This document shows, one piece after another, positions 7,475-16,782 of a stretch of 64,000 nucleotides of DNA (position 1 is its first letter; each line of letters opens with the position of its first letter). Source of the stretch: an uncultured Acidobacteriia bacterium. GTDB lineage: Bacteria; Acidobacteriota; Terriglobia; Bryobacterales; Bryobacteraceae. The position numbers were made by a program, and so were the translations under genes. Location of the stretch: NCBI GenBank assembly GCA_903881085.1, contig CAIRSA010000030.1:1-64000 (forward strand), read 5' to 3'. Under the pieces are notes generated by a model. The model was not told the DNA's origin, searched no databases, and was given only the letters and a program-made list of their open reading frames with translations.

Positions 7475-9012
7475 CGCACCACCAGCACGGCCGGAGCCGC
7501 GCCGAACGATTCCGGCTTCTTCAATTGACGGTACACCTGCGCCCGGTTCAATTTCACCGGCTCGCGCTTGCCGGTCCAGGTGTCTACCCACTCAGCCTGA
7601 ACTTTTTCGGGCGCATCCATTGCGAGAAGGTTGAGCGTGATTTGGTTACCTTCCACGTAGCACGCATACACGCGCCCTGGTTCGGCCAGGCATGAACCGC
7701 CGACGGCCAGTTCATTGTGCGGCTCCATGCGCCAGTATGGCAACGCCGCGAGCGTATCCTTCAGCAACTGGAAGCGCTGCATACCGGGTGGTTCCGGATC
7801 GGGCTTGACCACGTCCCAGGCAGTGTTGTGGTAGTAGTAGACGCCATAGCCTCCGGCGATGTAGATCAACCAGGCGCGGCGCAATTGCTCCTGCCAGTCA
7901 TGCAAGGTTTTATAGCTTGGATACGTATCGACTCCGCGCTCGTAGCCGAATTCCGAATTCAATACCGGATAGCGGCGGATGGCGCGGTCGAATGCGATCA
8001 TCTCCGGCCAGAATGAGTGCTGCTGGTCGGTGCGGAAATCGAGCAACTTGTTGAACTCGGGGGTCCAGTAAAACACATCGTCGTCATGCGTGGTGAGCAG
8101 TCGGCGATAATTGTCAGTCGAGCGGACCAGTTCCATCAGACGGCGCTGCAAGCCCACGTCGCGCTCATTGTGTGCCTCCTTGGAGAAATCCCACACCACA
8201 TTCGAATACGCCTGATAGCGCGCCACCACATAACGGAAGTAACGCTCCTCATCGCGGCTGTATTTCTCTGGCCAGTTAACTTGCTTGTTATAGACCTTGA
8301 GCATATTGTGCGCCACAATGCCTTTGCTGCGCAACTCAGTCATCATGCGGTCATAGAGCTGAAAGAACTTCGGATTGAGGCGCGAGTGATCGGGTTGTTC
8401 GTTCGTGCCTTCCCACGGATACACAGGCGCCGGGCCCCAGTCCCAGGCATGCTTACGACCCTTGCTCCATCCGGTATCGTGGCCGTAAACATTGACGATG
8501 ACATGGTTGAACCCGCGGTCCGCCATCTGATCGATCAGGCGTCGCATCAGTTTGCGGTCCGGATCCTGCATGTCCGCGCCCCACAGCCAGTCTGCCTCAT
8601 AGCCCAGCAGAAAGTAGCGGGTGCCGTCTTCATACACGAAGTGATAAGGGTGTGCCGGATCCACTTGCAGCCCGCCGTGGATCGCATTGTGCCGGTTCGG
8701 AACGCAGTGAATGCCCGCCTCGGTCTTACCGTTCAACGCGGCCATCGGGGATACCGTAAGCAAGCTCCAATCCCCCTCGCGGTTGGGCGAAAAGCGAATG
8801 ATCCAGCGGCCGCCGCCATCGTAAAATCCCGGGACCCGGATGTGGGCGCCCAGGGGCCCGCTGAACTCGCCCGCGAGGTTTACGTCGAAGGGATTTCCCG
8901 GTGCCGTGGCCTGGAACGTGAAATCGTGCGAATGATACAACTCGATGTCGGTAGCACCGGCCGCCAGACCGCACCCTAGAACGACTGCCGCAACTACTGA
9001 TAGTTTCTTCAT
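7471..9012 (-). CDS. Secreted DUF5060/DUF4038-type glycoside hydrolase
   Basis: The 513-aa product has a cleavable signal (MKKLSVVAAVVLGCGLAAGA). Residues about 25-95 form a beta-rich DUF5060-like domain (FSGPLGAHIRVPGFYDGG, WIIRFSPNREGDW). A TIM barrel follows from about 125 (YFLLGYEADWLWG), with VVWDFSKEAHNE near 275 as candidate acid/base and PVLNSEFGYE near 350 as candidate nucleophile. The last 80 residues resemble the C-terminal beta domain of these enzymes. The relatives I know include GH140-type apiosidases and other DUF4038 enzymes. It overlaps both neighbours by 4 bp, tying it to the sugar-acid pathway encoded downstream. Exact linkage unknown. Confidence 0.75.
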   Translation of the reverse strand: MKKLSVVAAVVLGCGLAAGATDIELYHSHDFTFQATAPGNPFDVNLAGEFSGPLGAHIRVPGFYDGGGRWIIRFSPNREGDWSLLTVSPMAALNGKTEAGIHCVPNRHNAIHGGLQVDPAHPYHFVYEDGTRYFLLGYEADWLWGADMQDPDRKLMRRLIDQMADRGFNHVIVNVYGHDTGWSKGRKHAWDWGPAPVYPWEGTNEQPDHSRLNPKFFQLYDRMMTELRSKGIVAHNMLKVYNKQVNWPEKYSRDEERYFRYVVARYQAYSNVVWDFSKEAHNERDVGLQRRLMELVRSTDNYRRLLTTHDDDVFYWTPEFNKLLDFRTDQQHSFWPEMIAFDRAIRRYPVLNSEFGYERGVDTYPSYKTLHDWQEQLRRAWLIYIAGGYGVYYYHNTAWDVVKPDPEPPGMQRFQLLKDTLAALPYWRMEPHNELAVGGSCLAEPGRVYACYVEGNQITLNLLAMDAPEKVQAEWVDTWTGKREPVKLNRAQVYRQLKKPESFGAAPAVLVVR

Positions 9013-10040
9013 AGTTTCACCGATTGTCTGGACTGCGCGGACTGGTAGATTGCCTCCACTACGCGCAGCGTCTTCAGGTAGTCCTCGCCTTTCGATTCAA
9101 ACTCCGCATCTGAAAGGAAGCAGTCCACGAAGTGGCGTTGCGTGGCATGCACGCAGTCGCCGGCGAAGTTCAGAGCGCCACGGTGGTAGTCGACGTCATG
9201 CCCGGGCTCACCCAACCGCTTGATGCGGATATTCGATTCCGTGTCCATGGTGAGGTGTCCCTCCATGGCGTCAATCCGCAATTCGCCGAACGTGAATCGG
9301 GGCGAAGGCGATTCGACTTCGTTGTAGCGGTTGGCGTCCCAGATGGCGGTGGCCCCATTGGCAAAGCGGAAGAACACCTGGCCGGTCTCTTCACCCTGAA
9401 TCACGGGATTCAACCGCTGGAGATTCGCGTAGACCTCCACCACTTCGCCGAACAGATAACGGAAGGTATCGACGAAGTGTACGCCGGTCTCATACACCAG
9501 CAGTCGCGGATAGTCGCGGAAAAAGGGTTGACGGTCCAGATAGGCGTTGTCGCCCCAACCATCGCCCATCCGCATGCGAAAGTAGAGATGCGTGAACTCG
9601 CCAATATCGCTCGATTGCTGAATAGCCTTGATTTTGCGATACCAGGGCTGCCAACGCCAATTCTCGTGAACCATGAATCGAACGCCAGCGGCTTTGGCCC
9701 TTTCGACAATCCTGCGGCTGGCTTCGAGCGTCGGCGCGAGCGGCTTCTGGCAGATGATGTGGACACCGCGGCCAGCGAGGAAATCGCACATCTCCTCGTG
9801 CGTTTCCGGAGGAGTGATGATGTCGGCGAAGTCCGGTTTTTCGCGGTCCACCATCTGGTGCCAATCCGAGTAGTAGCGAGGCACGCCGTAGGCTGCCATC
9901 ATCTCGCGTGCTTTCGATTCCGTGCGGTTGTAGATTGCGGTGATCCGAACCTCGGGGATACGGGTCCAGGCTTCGTATTGGAAGCGCGAGAAATAGCCGG
10001 CCCCCATGGCGATGCCCTTCAGTGGAATGTTTCGAGTCAT
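9009..10040 (-). CDS. Gfo/Idh/MocA family sugar dehydrogenase
   Basis: A 343-aa NAD(P)-dependent oxidoreductase. The N-terminal Rossmann fold shows GIAMGAGYFSRFQYEAW and AIYNRTESKA; the family EKP motif appears as CQKPLAP near residue 100. The C-terminal domain carries HENWRWQPWYRKI and a GVHFVDTFRYLFGE His/Asp segment likely to bind substrate. Known members oxidise sugars such as inositol, glucose or apiose, often to lactones; the YFSRFQYEAW and HENWRWQPWY patterns recall, from memory, D-apiose dehydrogenase-type proteins, but I cannot confirm this. It overlaps the glycosidase gene by 4 bp and follows the amidohydrolase by 51 bp, consistent with oxidising the released sugar. Confidence 0.85.
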   Translation of the reverse strand: MTRNIPLKGIAMGAGYFSRFQYEAWTRIPEVRITAIYNRTESKAREMMAAYGVPRYYSDWHQMVDREKPDFADIITPPETHEEMCDFLAGRGVHIICQKPLAPTLEASRRIVERAKAAGVRFMVHENWRWQPWYRKIKAIQQSSDIGEFTHLYFRMRMGDGWGDNAYLDRQPFFRDYPRLLVYETGVHFVDTFRYLFGEVVEVYANLQRLNPVIQGEETGQVFFRFANGATAIWDANRYNEVESPSPRFTFGELRIDAMEGHLTMDTESNIRIKRLGEPGHDVDYHRGALNFAGDCVHATQRHFVDCFLSDAEFESKGEDYLKTLRVVEAIYQSAQSRQSVKL

Positions 10041-10091
10041 GGTTGGATTTCCTCAGGTTGGCGAGCCTTCATGCGGCTGGAGCAGATGCCG

Positions 10092-10847
10092 TCAAGCGCA
10101 CGCTCCATCGAAGACCCGGCAGGCCGTGGCGCCAAGAATCCACTTCTTCTGTTCATCTGCGACCGGCAGCGTAAGGATCTTGCCCATCTCCACATCGAGA
10201 TTCTCGGGCAGGTCGGAGCCGATCATCAACCTGTCGGCCGGCACCTCCGCGAGGACCTCCAGCACGCTGTTCGGCATCAGGCTGGAGAGTTCCAGTACGA
10301 TGTTGGGGCAGAACACCGCCGCCAGCATCGCATCATGCACGAACATCGCGCCACCGCAGTGCGCTGCAATGATCGTCAGTTCGGGATAGCGGCGAGCCGG
10401 CATCATCAGCAGCGAAGGCAGTGAGAATGGGAGCCCCGACCCGGTGTGGCAGACCACGGCCATTTTGTTCTCCAGCGCCGCCTCGAATAAAAAATTGGAT
10501 GCCTTCGAAAACGGATTCAGCCCGTGATACTGCGGCTGCAATTTCAACGCCCGGAATCCATAGACTTCACGGCATCTTCGCACCTCATCGCGAAACTCAG
10601 GCTCGGGAATATAGGGGTGAATGCATGCCGAACCGGAGAGCCGGTCCGGGTGCGCCAGCACCGCCCTGCCGATCAGTTCATGCGCTTCGCGAACGCTCTC
10701 AACAACCGGGAACGGAATCACCAGCGACCGGTCGATTCCATATCGGTCCATGTCGCGCAACAGCTCATCCGCGCTGTAGCTTCGACCGCTGTGGCGCGCC
10801 GTGCCGATGTGGGTATGCGAGTCGAAAATGCGAAATCCGTGTTTCAT
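10092..10847 (-). CDS. Amidohydrolase-family metal hydrolase, possible lactonase
   Basis: This 251-aa TIM-barrel hydrolase begins with the DSHTHIG metal-binding motif at residues 9-15 and later shows VVCHTGSG, IIAAHCGGAMF and MIGSDLPEN, the His and Asp positions of the amidohydrolase_2 (ACMSD-like) group. That group includes decarboxylases and sugar or aromatic lactonases. No signal peptide is seen. Placed between a sugar dehydrogenase and a hydroxy-acid dehydrogenase, the simplest proposal is hydrolysis of a sugar lactone to the free acid; this is inference. The gene overlaps the upstream dehydrogenase gene by 4 bp. Confidence 0.8.
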   Translation of the reverse strand: MKHGFRIFDSHTHIGTARHSGRSYSADELLRDMDRYGIDRSLVIPFPVVESVREAHELIGRAVLAHPDRLSGSACIHPYIPEPEFRDEVRRCREVYGFRALKLQPQYHGLNPFSKASNFLFEAALENKMAVVCHTGSGLPFSLPSLLMMPARRYPELTIIAAHCGGAMFVHDAMLAAVFCPNIVLELSSLMPNSVLEVLAEVPADRLMIGSDLPENLDVEMGKILTLPVADEQKKWILGATACRVFDGACA

Positions 10848-11929
10848 GATGTCATTCCAGCATATTCGCCATCCGGCAGAGCCGCAAGAATGGCGGAGCC
10901 CATTTCGCCGGTGGAAAGGCTTCCGCCCATATCGCGTGTCCTGGCTTGCCGGTCTGAGAATACCTTGCGCACGGCGGAGCGAATCATCTCCGCCCCGCGC
11001 CTGGACACGTCCGTGTTGAACCAGTCCAGCATCATGGCAGCCGATAGGATCGTCGCCACGGGGTTTGCGATTCCCTTGCCAGCGATATCGGGCGCGGAAC
11101 CGTGCGAGGGTTGAAATACGGCATAGCGGTCGCCGATATCGGCGGATGGAGCCATGCCCATCCCGCCCACCAGCGCGGCGGCGAGGTCCGAGAGGATATC
11201 GCCAAACATGTTCTCCGTCACCATGACGTCGAACATTTCGGGTCGCTGCACCAGGTAGAGCGCTGCCGCATCGACGTAGACGCGGTCCGACTCCACGCCG
11301 GGGAACTCACGGGCGATTTCGTCGAATACCTGGCGGAAGAACGCCATCGACGGCAGAACATTTGCCTTGTCGATCAGCGTGACGCGCCTGCGCCGGCCCA
11401 CCGCCAGTTGGAACGCGGCACGAATGACGCGCTCGGAGCAGGCGCGCGTGATCAGCATGGTGTCTGTGGCCCGGTCGGCCGCCAGATCGCGCGGTACTTT
11501 GCGAGTGGAGAAGAGCCCTTCCGTGCTTTCGCGGATCAGGACGAAGTCGATGTCGCCCGCATGACGCCCGCGTAGCGGAGAGTCCTCGCCTTGAAACAGA
11601 TAAATGGGGCGCAGACCGTTGTACAGATCCAACCGCTCCCGCAAGTCGAGCTGTGGCGTCATCTCCACGCCGTCCGGCCAACGGACTCCCGGCAGGCCCA
11701 TCGCGCCCAGCAGGATGGCGTGGAACTCCGGCAAACGCTCAAAGACGTGGGCCGGCAAAGGATCGCCGCGGCTCAGGAATTCACCCGCGCCGATCGAGAA
11801 CTCCTCGGTCTCCAGGCACAGACCGTCCAGCCTTGCTTCCACTGCGCGAAGCACGCGAACGGCTTCCGCAGTCACCTCCGGGCCAATGCCGTCGCCGGGG
11901 AAGAGGGCGATGCGAAAGGTCTCCGTCAT
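10844..11929 (-). CDS. Isocitrate/isopropylmalate dehydrogenase family enzyme
   Basis: A 361-aa NAD-dependent hydroxy-acid dehydrogenase with [10 protein letters not shown] at the start, [15 protein letters not shown] near residue 95, [10 protein letters not shown] at about 133-142, [10 protein letters not shown] near 185 with the family Lys, and [10 protein letters not shown] near 240 with the metal-binding Asp residues. [15 protein letters not shown] marks the C-terminal domain. In isopropylmalate, isocitrate and tartrate dehydrogenases the residue corresponding to F140 is the catalytic Tyr; here it is Phe. The setting in a sugar-acid operon argues against leucine biosynthesis (no leuC/leuD nearby). 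It more likely oxidises a tetronate- or apionate-like acid. The gene overlaps both neighbours by 4 bp. Confidence 0.85.
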   Translation of the reverse strand: MTETFRIALFPGDGIGPEVTAEAVRVLRAVEARLDGLCLETEEFSIGAGEFLSRGDPLPAHVFERLPEFHAILLGAMGLPGVRWPDGVEMTPQLDLRERLDLYNGLRPIYLFQGEDSPLRGRHAGDIDFVLIRESTEGLFSTRKVPRDLAADRATDTMLITRACSERVIRAAFQLAVGRRRRVTLIDKANVLPSMAFFRQVFDEIAREFPGVESDRVYVDAAALYLVQRPEMFDVMVTENMFGDILSDLAAALVGGMGMAPSADIGDRYAVFQPSHGSAPDIAGKGIANPVATILSAAMMLDWFNTDVSRRGAEMIRSAVRKVFSDRQARTRDMGGSLSTGEMGSAILAALPDGEYAGMTS

Positions 11930-13005
11930 GCGCCGGTCACTTCCTTGAGCTTTCCGAAGAATTGCTTCTTACGTTCCGTATTGATTCCCCAATTAACGGG
12001 CGGACATTGGTATCCATCGGCGTAATCGCTCTTGCCCGGGTCAAAGTAGCCCCATGACACGTAGAGGCCGAGCGCCGCCATCATGTGGTTGTCCGCCTCG
12101 TTGAACCGGAAGTGGTCATCCTCGTTGATGAGGATGGGCATTGGCCGGTAGCCCTCGGTAGATCGAGTGGTCTGGATCATCCTCCGGATCCGCGCGGGGT
12201 CGTCAGCCCCGTTGCCATGCAGCAGCAGGAAGTCGGAGGACTTGATCACGTTGGACTTTGCCGCCGTGCCGCCGCCGTAGCTCGTCCCTACCAGCATCCG
12301 CCGCCCGCCTTTCTGCATGCCCTTGGCGAGGTCGATCAGTTCGTGAACGCGCGCCGGCTTGAGGATTTCGTGGTCGTACGCCTTCACGTCGGTCTCGTTG
12401 TCGATCTCCACGAGCACGTTACGGTAGTCACGGTCGAGAAGCCAGTTGGTAGCGTTTGCGACGGCGCGCTTAACGGCCGCCTCGTCTTTCACTCGCTGAT
12501 CCTGGCCGAAGTAAAAGTAGCCCAGGATGGCCACCATGCCAAGTTCATCTGCGCGGTCGAGGATACGGGCGAGCCGGTCCATATAGGCGGGCCGCAGATT
12601 GCCTTCGGGATCGAGAGCGGTGTTTTCCCATGGCTGCGTTTTGGAGTATCCTTCAGGGCTGCCGCCCTGGAGGTTGAGGGTGAAGGCCAGCAGGCCGTGT
12701 TTGCGCCACTCGGGCATGGCGGCGAGGAACTCACGCGTGTTGCGCTCTGCGTCCCACTTGCCAGTATCCGGATACGCCCATTTAGCGCGGGTGGCTGGGT
12801 TCAGATCGTCGAAGGTCCCTTGGACGACCCTCGCATTCATTAGCAGGCCCTCAATCTTCAGGCCATTGTACGCCCTGCCCGCGTACGTGGGCTTGCCGTT
12901 GATGAAGAACTGGTCATTCTGAATGGAGACTTCGGTGCGGCGCCTGGCCGCAGCCTTTGCCAGCGGGGTGATACCAGCAACTGTAAGAAATGTTCTACGG
13001 TTCAT
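11926..13005 (-). CDS. Secreted glycoside hydrolase-like TIM-barrel protein
   Basis: The 359-aa product begins MNRRTFLTVAGITPLAKAAA, a Tat-like or Sec signal. The mature part opens with a short beta hairpin (SIQNDQFFINGKPTYAGRAY), then a TIM barrel resembling GH5/GH-A-clan proteins: ILGYFYFGQDQR, NVLVEIDNETD (candidate acid/base Glu) and PILINEDDHF (candidate nucleophile Glu). I cannot assign a CAZy family. It is the first gene after the TonB receptor (134-bp gap) and overlaps the dehydrogenase gene by 4 bp, so it probably works on the glycan feeding the downstream pathway. Confidence 0.7.
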   Translation of the reverse strand: MNRRTFLTVAGITPLAKAAARRRTEVSIQNDQFFINGKPTYAGRAYNGLKIEGLLMNARVVQGTFDDLNPATRAKWAYPDTGKWDAERNTREFLAAMPEWRKHGLLAFTLNLQGGSPEGYSKTQPWENTALDPEGNLRPAYMDRLARILDRADELGMVAILGYFYFGQDQRVKDEAAVKRAVANATNWLLDRDYRNVLVEIDNETDVKAYDHEILKPARVHELIDLAKGMQKGGRRMLVGTSYGGGTAAKSNVIKSSDFLLLHGNGADDPARIRRMIQTTRSTEGYRPMPILINEDDHFRFNEADNHMMAALGLYVSWGYFDPGKSDYADGYQCPPVNWGINTERKKQFFGKLKEVTGA

Positions 13006-13084
13006 ATTTTTTCTGCTGCCTGGATTCGGAGCGCGCGGACTCCGGATCGAATTCCCGTTGGCGCGCAGCGGGCTTCGATTGGGT

Positions 13085-13103
13085 GCGGCCTTCCGCAGGC
13101 CGC
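13085..13103 (-). terminator. Hairpin in the receptor-glycosidase gap
   Basis: GCGGCCT (13085-13091) pairs with AGGCCGC (13097-13103) around a 5-base loop. It lies after the TonB receptor stop and before the next operon gene. There is no T-run, so it may attenuate or stabilise mRNA rather than end transcription. Confidence 0.3.
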
Positions 13104-13139
13104 CGGAAAACGACGGCCTGCTAAGATGCGGATTTGAGC

Positions 13140-16100
13140 CTAGAATCGCAGCCGAAGCCCCATTTGCAGGCGGCGGCCGTAATCCTGTGGATAAATGTCG
13201 TACGATTTCCCGAACAAGCTGCTTGAAAGGCTCATGTTCGGATTGTTGACATTGGCGTTGTTGATTGGGTTGAAGGATTCCAGCTTCAACTGAAGCTTAT
13301 ACTTCTCTGTCAGCGAGAACTCCTTGGTCATCGTCGCGTCGATGTGGAAGAATTGCGGCCCCCTGACATTGTCGAAATACCATGGGTTCGTGCGCCGCGT
13401 ATAGGCGGGCAAGTAAGAGAAGACCGAAGTCTTGAACCAGGCGTCGGGCCCCGGGTTGTCGATCTTCGGATCTCCGTTCACCGCATAGGCGCCGAAGTTC
13501 AGCAGGTTTCCGGAATGCCAGATGGTGGTGGACGCCAGATTCCAGCCGCCGATCACGGCATCGGTCAGGCGATTGCTCTTCGAAGCAAACCTGCGGCCCT
13601 TGCCGACCGGAAGATTGTAAGTGCCGGATACGGTCAAGCGGTGACGGTACTGGCCCGCATCCTGGTCGGTGAAGACCTTCAGGTAGTTATCGACGTTGTC
13701 ATAGAAGGTCTTGTTGGTCTGAACGTTATAGTTGTAGCCCACCAGCAGCGTATAGCCTGAACTATAGGACTTGATGGCCTTGATCTGCAAAGAGTGGTAT
13801 CTCATGTTGCCGCCCGTCAAGCCATCAATCACAGTGATGTTGCCGTATTGAGGATACGGCTTGGCCAGCGTGAGCACGTTGACCGTGGCTTGGTTCCAAA
13901 GCGCGCCTGGAGACAGGTTGGGTGTAGTGAGGTGATAGAACGGGTTGGCGACTTGCACATTGGTGGCCGACCCATACTGCAACTGAATGCGGGGATCCGT
14001 CTGGTTGATATTGTAGTTCGACTGGTTAAACCGGCCGGTGAGATTCAGGAAGTACGTAGCATCCAACAGCAGGTTCCCCGGCAACTGCCTTTGAACCGAG
14101 ATATTCACGCGGTTGCTGTACGTGCGGGGCCGATCCCCGTTGATAAACGTGATGTTGTCTCCAATTCCTGTATAGGCGCCGTACGACTTTCCATAGGACG
14201 GCACGATGGGCCAGGCGGAGGTGAATGGATCCGCCAGACGCATCTGGGGCACGCCCTGCACATGCGGGGGGGCATCGGTATAGTTGGCGAAGCCGGCAGC
14301 AGGGGCGCTGAACTGATCGATTGCCTTCGAATTCATGTTATGCGGTAGCGAATAACGGCCAAATGCGGCACGCAGTGCCGTCTTCCCGTTGAGACGCAAG
14401 CCCATTCCGACGCGGGGCGACCAGGCACCCTTATCGGAGTTCCACGCTGTCCTGTTGTCGGCGCTGGTGAACTGGAATGCCCCATTTAGAATCCACGTTC
14501 CTGTATAGAATTGCTTGGTTGCAGCCGGCATCTGGATACTCTGGAGTTCGGGGATCGGCTTGGTCAGGTCAAGCGGGGCAGTGAGCCGGTTCTGCTCTTC
14601 CATGAACGGTTGATCGTACTCATAGCGCAGGCCGAGGTTCAAAGTCAGGTTCCGAGAGACCTTGATGTCGTCGTTGAGGAATCCGCCAAAGAACCGGGTA
14701 GACACGGTCGGCCTGATCAGACTCGACATGGAAGTTTCGTTGCTGTCCCAGCCGCTGGGAGATGCTCCGACGGGGACCACCGAACCGAGGAGGAAGGACG
14801 CATACGGGTTGCCTGACACATTCAAGCTGGGGCTGACATACGTGGAGTTCGTGATGTCGCCGTTAAAACCGAAGCCGGGATTGGAATTCATGATCAGACT
14901 CGGCGCGCGCGTGCCGAGAGTCTCAAAGCCGGCCTTGATGTAGTGGCGGCCCTCCTGCCGCGAGACCTTGATGTTCAAACCATCGCCGCTGGGTGTCTGG
15001 TTCCAATATCCACCCGTGGGCCCCATGGCAAGCCAGCGCCCGCCGTCGCCGCTGATGGTTGCGCGGACCTGCAGTTTGGGCATAGCCGGATCGCTGTAAA
15101 GCGGGGCATAGAACTTGCTGTTCGGATAAAGCGAGGCAAAGGTGTAATCCTGATTCTGCGCCGCGAAGGCGGAGGCATCGGTGAAGTTGTGGTAATCGCC
15201 GGAGACGGTGAGGATCGTCTTCGAGTCGAGCGTGTAGGTCACCGTGCCGGAGTAAGTGTTTCCATCGCGCTTGCTGCCACGGTCACTAACGAACAGCGGC
15301 GAACCCGTCGGGTTCCCTACCGAAGCGGGCGTGCGGAAGATCTGGAACCGGCCGCTGATGCTGAGCCTGTCGTTGAGCTGATAGTCCACGCGGTCGGCGA
15401 AATTCTTGTACGGATAGAGGACTGGCAACGAGCTTACGTAGTTGTTCAGATGATCCCAGCCCGAACCCGGAGCGTTTGGTTTCCACAGCGCCCCCATGAA
15501 CTTCATAGCCACGGGGTCCTGCTTTGACGCGGGGATGATATTACCAGGGAAGGGCGTCCGTGTGATGGTAGCGCCGTTCGCCGAGGTCTGCGTGGTCCAC
15601 GGATCGTAGATCAACAGCGTCGTGCCGGCCTTATTGATCGACTTTGAAAAGTCGCCCACTCTTTCGAGATCGGTAGGCAGGGTCGCCACATAGGGACTGC
15701 CGGCGTTGGTGAACTTCCAACCTTCATAAGAGACGAAGTTGAACAGCCGGTTCTTCAGAATTCGGTGACCTACGGTGCCGCCGTACATGTGCTGGCGGTC
15801 CCGGTTAACGGTACGGAAATAGCGGTCGGAGACGGCATTCGTCCATGGATAGCGGCCATAATAGAAAGCGCTGCCATGGAGTTCGTTGGCTCCGCCTTTG
15901 GTGACGATGGAGATCGCCGACCCGGAGCCGTGCCCGAACTCGGCGTCCACCGAGTTCTGGGAAATGGTGATTTGCTGGACCATGTCCGGCGCGGGAACGT
16001 AGCCGGTCTTGACGCTGACGCCGACGCGACTGCCGTCCACCTGAAGGTCATTGGAGTAGGCAGCGCCGCCGCCGACGTTGAAGTTCCCGGCTCCCCAACT

Positions 16101-16682
16101 GTTGAACGGTTGGTATTCAGTGCTGGAATCGTTCTTCAGAACTGAGGGGTCGAGCGTCGCGAGCAGGAATGGGTTTCGATAGAGTTGCGGGAGATCCTCG
16201 GAGAGCTTTGCTTCAACGGTGGTATCCAGGTTGCTTGTCGTAAACTGAACCTGACTCGCCTCGTCGGTGACCGTGACTGTATCGCGGACGCTTCCGGCTT
16301 TCAAAGTGGCATCCAGCGTGATGGAGCTGCGCGCGGCCAGTGGCACATTGGACTGAAGGAACTTGGTGAACCCCGGAGATTCCACGCCGACGCTATAGGA
16401 GCCGGGTTCGACGAGATCGAAAATATAGAGACCCGACGCGTTGGTATTGCGAACCACGGTGACACCGGTATTGTTGTTGCGCAACGTGACCGTGGCATTG
16501 ACGATCACGGCGTCCGAGGTGTCTCTGATGACCCCCTGAATTCTACCGCGGTAGTCTTGCGCCGTCATGATCGCTGCAACCAGGGTTAACAGTACAAGAG
16601 CATCTCGCAGCACGCCCGCCGCCTTAACTGATCGCCCCAAAACAACTCCAATAAAAGAAAAATAATGAAACATTCGACCCAT
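13140..16682 (-). CDS. Oar-like TonB-dependent receptor with carboxypeptidase-regulatory domain
   Basis: A 1180-aa outer-membrane protein. After a hydrophobic leader near residues 25-41, residues about 45-125 form a carboxypeptidase-regulatory-like beta sandwich (GRIQGVIRDTSDAVIVNATV, GLYIFDLVEPGSYSV). A plug domain follows, and the rest is a long beta barrel ending RRLQMGLRLRF with the C-terminal Phe typical of outer-membrane barrels. AGAGAGG about eight bases upstream supports the ATG at 16682; a second Met lies three codons on. Acidobacteria carry many of these receptors, thought to import glycans or oligosaccharides. Flanked by an AraC regulator and glycosidase operons, it probably imports their substrate. 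Confidence 0.9.
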   Translation of the reverse strand: MGRMFHYFSFIGVVLGRSVKAAGVLRDALVLLTLVAAIMTAQDYRGRIQGVIRDTSDAVIVNATVTLRNNNTGVTVVRNTNASGLYIFDLVEPGSYSVGVESPGFTKFLQSNVPLAARSSITLDATLKAGSVRDTVTVTDEASQVQFTTSNLDTTVEAKLSEDLPQLYRNPFLLATLDPSVLKNDSSTEYQPFNSWGAGNFNVGGGAAYSNDLQVDGSRVGVSVKTGYVPAPDMVQQITISQNSVDAEFGHGSGSAISIVTKGGANELHGSAFYYGRYPWTNAVSDRYFRTVNRDRQHMYGGTVGHRILKNRLFNFVSYEGWKFTNAGSPYVATLPTDLERVGDFSKSINKAGTTLLIYDPWTTQTSANGATITRTPFPGNIIPASKQDPVAMKFMGALWKPNAPGSGWDHLNNYVSSLPVLYPYKNFADRVDYQLNDRLSISGRFQIFRTPASVGNPTGSPLFVSDRGSKRDGNTYSGTVTYTLDSKTILTVSGDYHNFTDASAFAAQNQDYTFASLYPNSKFYAPLYSDPAMPKLQVRATISGDGGRWLAMGPTGGYWNQTPSGDGLNIKVSRQEGRHYIKAGFETLGTRAPSLIMNSNPGFGFNGDITNSTYVSPSLNVSGNPYASFLLGSVVPVGASPSGWDSNETSMSSLIRPTVSTRFFGGFLNDDIKVSRNLTLNLGLRYEYDQPFMEEQNRLTAPLDLTKPIPELQSIQMPAATKQFYTGTWILNGAFQFTSADNRTAWNSDKGAWSPRVGMGLRLNGKTALRAAFGRYSLPHNMNSKAIDQFSAPAAGFANYTDAPPHVQGVPQMRLADPFTSAWPIVPSYGKSYGAYTGIGDNITFINGDRPRTYSNRVNISVQRQLPGNLLLDATYFLNLTGRFNQSNYNINQTDPRIQLQYGSATNVQVANPFYHLTTPNLSPGALWNQATVNVLTLAKPYPQYGNITVIDGLTGGNMRYHSLQIKAIKSYSSGYTLLVGYNYNVQTNKTFYDNVDNYLKVFTDQDAGQYRHRLTVSGTYNLPVGKGRRFASKSNRLTDAVIGGWNLASTTIWHSGNLLNFGAYAVNGDPKIDNPGPDAWFKTSVFSYLPAYTRRTNPWYFDNVRGPQFFHIDATMTKEFSLTEKYKLQLKLESFNPINNANVNNPNMSLSSSLFGKSYDIYPQDYGRRLQMGLRLRF

Positions 16683-16683
16683 T

Positions 16684-16709
16684 TTTAGTACCTCTCTTTG
16701 GATACTAAA
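16684..16709. promoter_or_regulatory. Inverted repeat just upstream of the TonB receptor start
   Basis: TTTAGTA (16684-16690) and TACTAAA (16703-16709) form 7-base arms around 12 bases that include the receptor's ribosome-binding site. This may be an operator for the neighbouring AraC protein or a translational hairpin; neither is demonstrated. Confidence 0.3.
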
Positions 16710-16782
16710 GGAGAGTGGCGTATGGAGGATAGAACGAACTTGCGTGAATTCTTGTACGATTCTACCCTGGCCGAACTTCAGG

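Noticed and set aside
9132..10424. Plus-strand open frame of 430 codons
   Set aside because: It spans opposite two convincing minus-strand enzymes and crosses their boundary; composition is that of an antisense shadow.
10844..11929. leuB for leucine biosynthesis
   Set aside because: No leuA/C/D genes nearby, catalytic Tyr is Phe, and the gene is embedded in a sugar-acid operon.
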